A DNA stretch of 64,000 nucleotides from Advenella sp. FME57 (GTDB taxonomy: Bacteria; Pseudomonadota; Gammaproteobacteria; Burkholderiales; Burkholderiaceae_B), in the NCBI RefSeq assembly GCF_014897675.1, contig NZ_JABUXU010000014.1, positions 56,469 to 120,468 on the forward strand, in the 5' to 3' direction. Within the stretch, counting starts at the first letter, position 1, and each line of letters opens with the position of its first letter. This document shows positions 63,722 to 64,000 of this stretch, piece by piece. The position numbers and the translations under genes are program-made. Under the pieces are notes generated by a model that was given only the letters and a program-made list of their open reading frames with translations, searched no databases and was not told the DNA's origin.

Positions 63722-64000
63722 ATGACCACCCTCACAAACCACATAGATCGCCTGAATTGGGCAGCCATCTGCACTGACCTGGACAGCGAAGGCTACACCC
63801 TGCTCCCCGGCTTGTTGTCTGCTGCTCAGGTTCAGGCACTGGCCAGCCAGTTAAGCGAGCAGTTGAGCGACAAGATAAGCGGCCAGATAAATGACCTGAC
63901 CCTGCGCAGTATGTCGTCGGCCCAGTGTGAACTGGGCCGCGGCCAATTGTTCTTTTTTGAAGATAAACTGCCCGAAGTGCTTGCCGTTTTGCGTAAGCAG
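63722..64000 (+). CDS. 2-oxoglutarate/Fe(II)-dependent oxygenase paralogue (partial)
   Basis: Only 93 residues are seen before the right edge. They align with the preceding oxygenase: LNWAAICTDLDSEGYTLLPG against ADWRALECALNDYGNAIVPG, and ELGRGQLFFFEDKLPEVLAVL against GFGRGQYKYFAYPLPALLDRL. AGGG lies upstream and the gap to the first copy is 21 bases, so the two are co-transcribed. The metal-binding part lies outside the window. Confidence 0.82.
   Translation, partial: MTTLTNHIDRLNWAAICTDLDSEGYTLLPGLLSAAQVQALASQLSEQLSDKISGQINDLTLRSMSSAQCELGRGQLFFFEDKLPEVLAVLRKQ

Noticed and set aside
1..64000. Mobile element, prophage or CRISPR array
   Set aside because: No transposase, integrase, phage or Cas motif, tRNA-flanked junction, or regularly spaced repeat was seen.

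Overview
The window looks like chromosomal DNA of a betaproteobacterium of the family Alcaligenaceae (the Bordetella/Achromobacter/Advenella neighbourhood; Advenella is my best guess, by inference). The reasons are four orphan periplasmic solute receptors of the Bug/tripartite-tricarboxylate type, a moderately GC-rich composition, many LysR/GntR/AraC regulators beside small catabolic operons, and TRAP, Bug and ABC uptake genes at almost every locus. I saw no tRNA, rRNA, CRISPR array, insertion sequence or phage gene. It is a dense metabolic region with about 57 intact or edge-cut genes and two decayed ones.

Layout from left to right. 1-1575 (minus): end-joining repair genes ku and the start of ligD. 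1706-6902: arsenate reductase, a LysR regulator divergent from a CoA-transferase plus Bug receptor pair, and metY. 7023-9849: AraC regulator divergent from an EamA exporter, then a LysE-type exporter. 9994-16377: a GbdR-like regulator followed by the four-subunit sarcosine oxidase operon soxBDAG. 16468-25046: two GntR regulators, each divergent from a small catabolic set (fumarylacetoacetase-type hydrolase plus Bug receptor; alpha/beta hydrolase, iron alcohol dehydrogenase, MFS carrier, fatty-acid-hydroxylase-type membrane protein), ended by a perfect palindrome.

25165-36430 (minus) is a compact nine-gene operon: an uncharacterised protein, a TetR regulator, a thiamine-diphosphate enzyme, a D-amino acid dehydrogenase, a full dipeptide-type ABC importer and an N-acyl-D-amino acid deacylase. 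Read together they suggest uptake of a D-amino-acid-containing N-acyl compound or peptide, deacylation, oxidation to a 2-oxo acid and thiamine-dependent processing. A TetR-type inverted repeat lies just upstream of the first gene. 36822-41227 (minus) is a second compact operon: a HisD-like dehydrogenase, a Bug receptor, an MlrC-type metalloprotein with a nine-G run in its coding strand, and a cupin-type regulator.

41642-44759 holds a betaine-type ABC importer whose binding protein and permease are fused, plus a TfoX-domain protein. 44823-48768 (minus) is a three-gene TRAP transporter whose large membrane subunit carries an insert of proline-rich AEPPG repeats. A flavin-reductase-like pseudogene with two in-frame TAG codons follows, then a Bug receptor/class II aldolase/short-chain dehydrogenase operon and a membrane-anchored EEP-family protein. 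53479-55742 has a two-subunit sulfopyruvate-decarboxylase-like enzyme with a 20-codon stub of an aldehyde dehydrogenase behind it and a divergent LysR gene. 55861-64000 is an iron-siderophore uptake locus: TonB-dependent receptor with a Fur-like site, ABC importer, FhuF-type reductase, then two tandem related 2-oxoglutarate/iron oxygenases, the second cut by the right edge.
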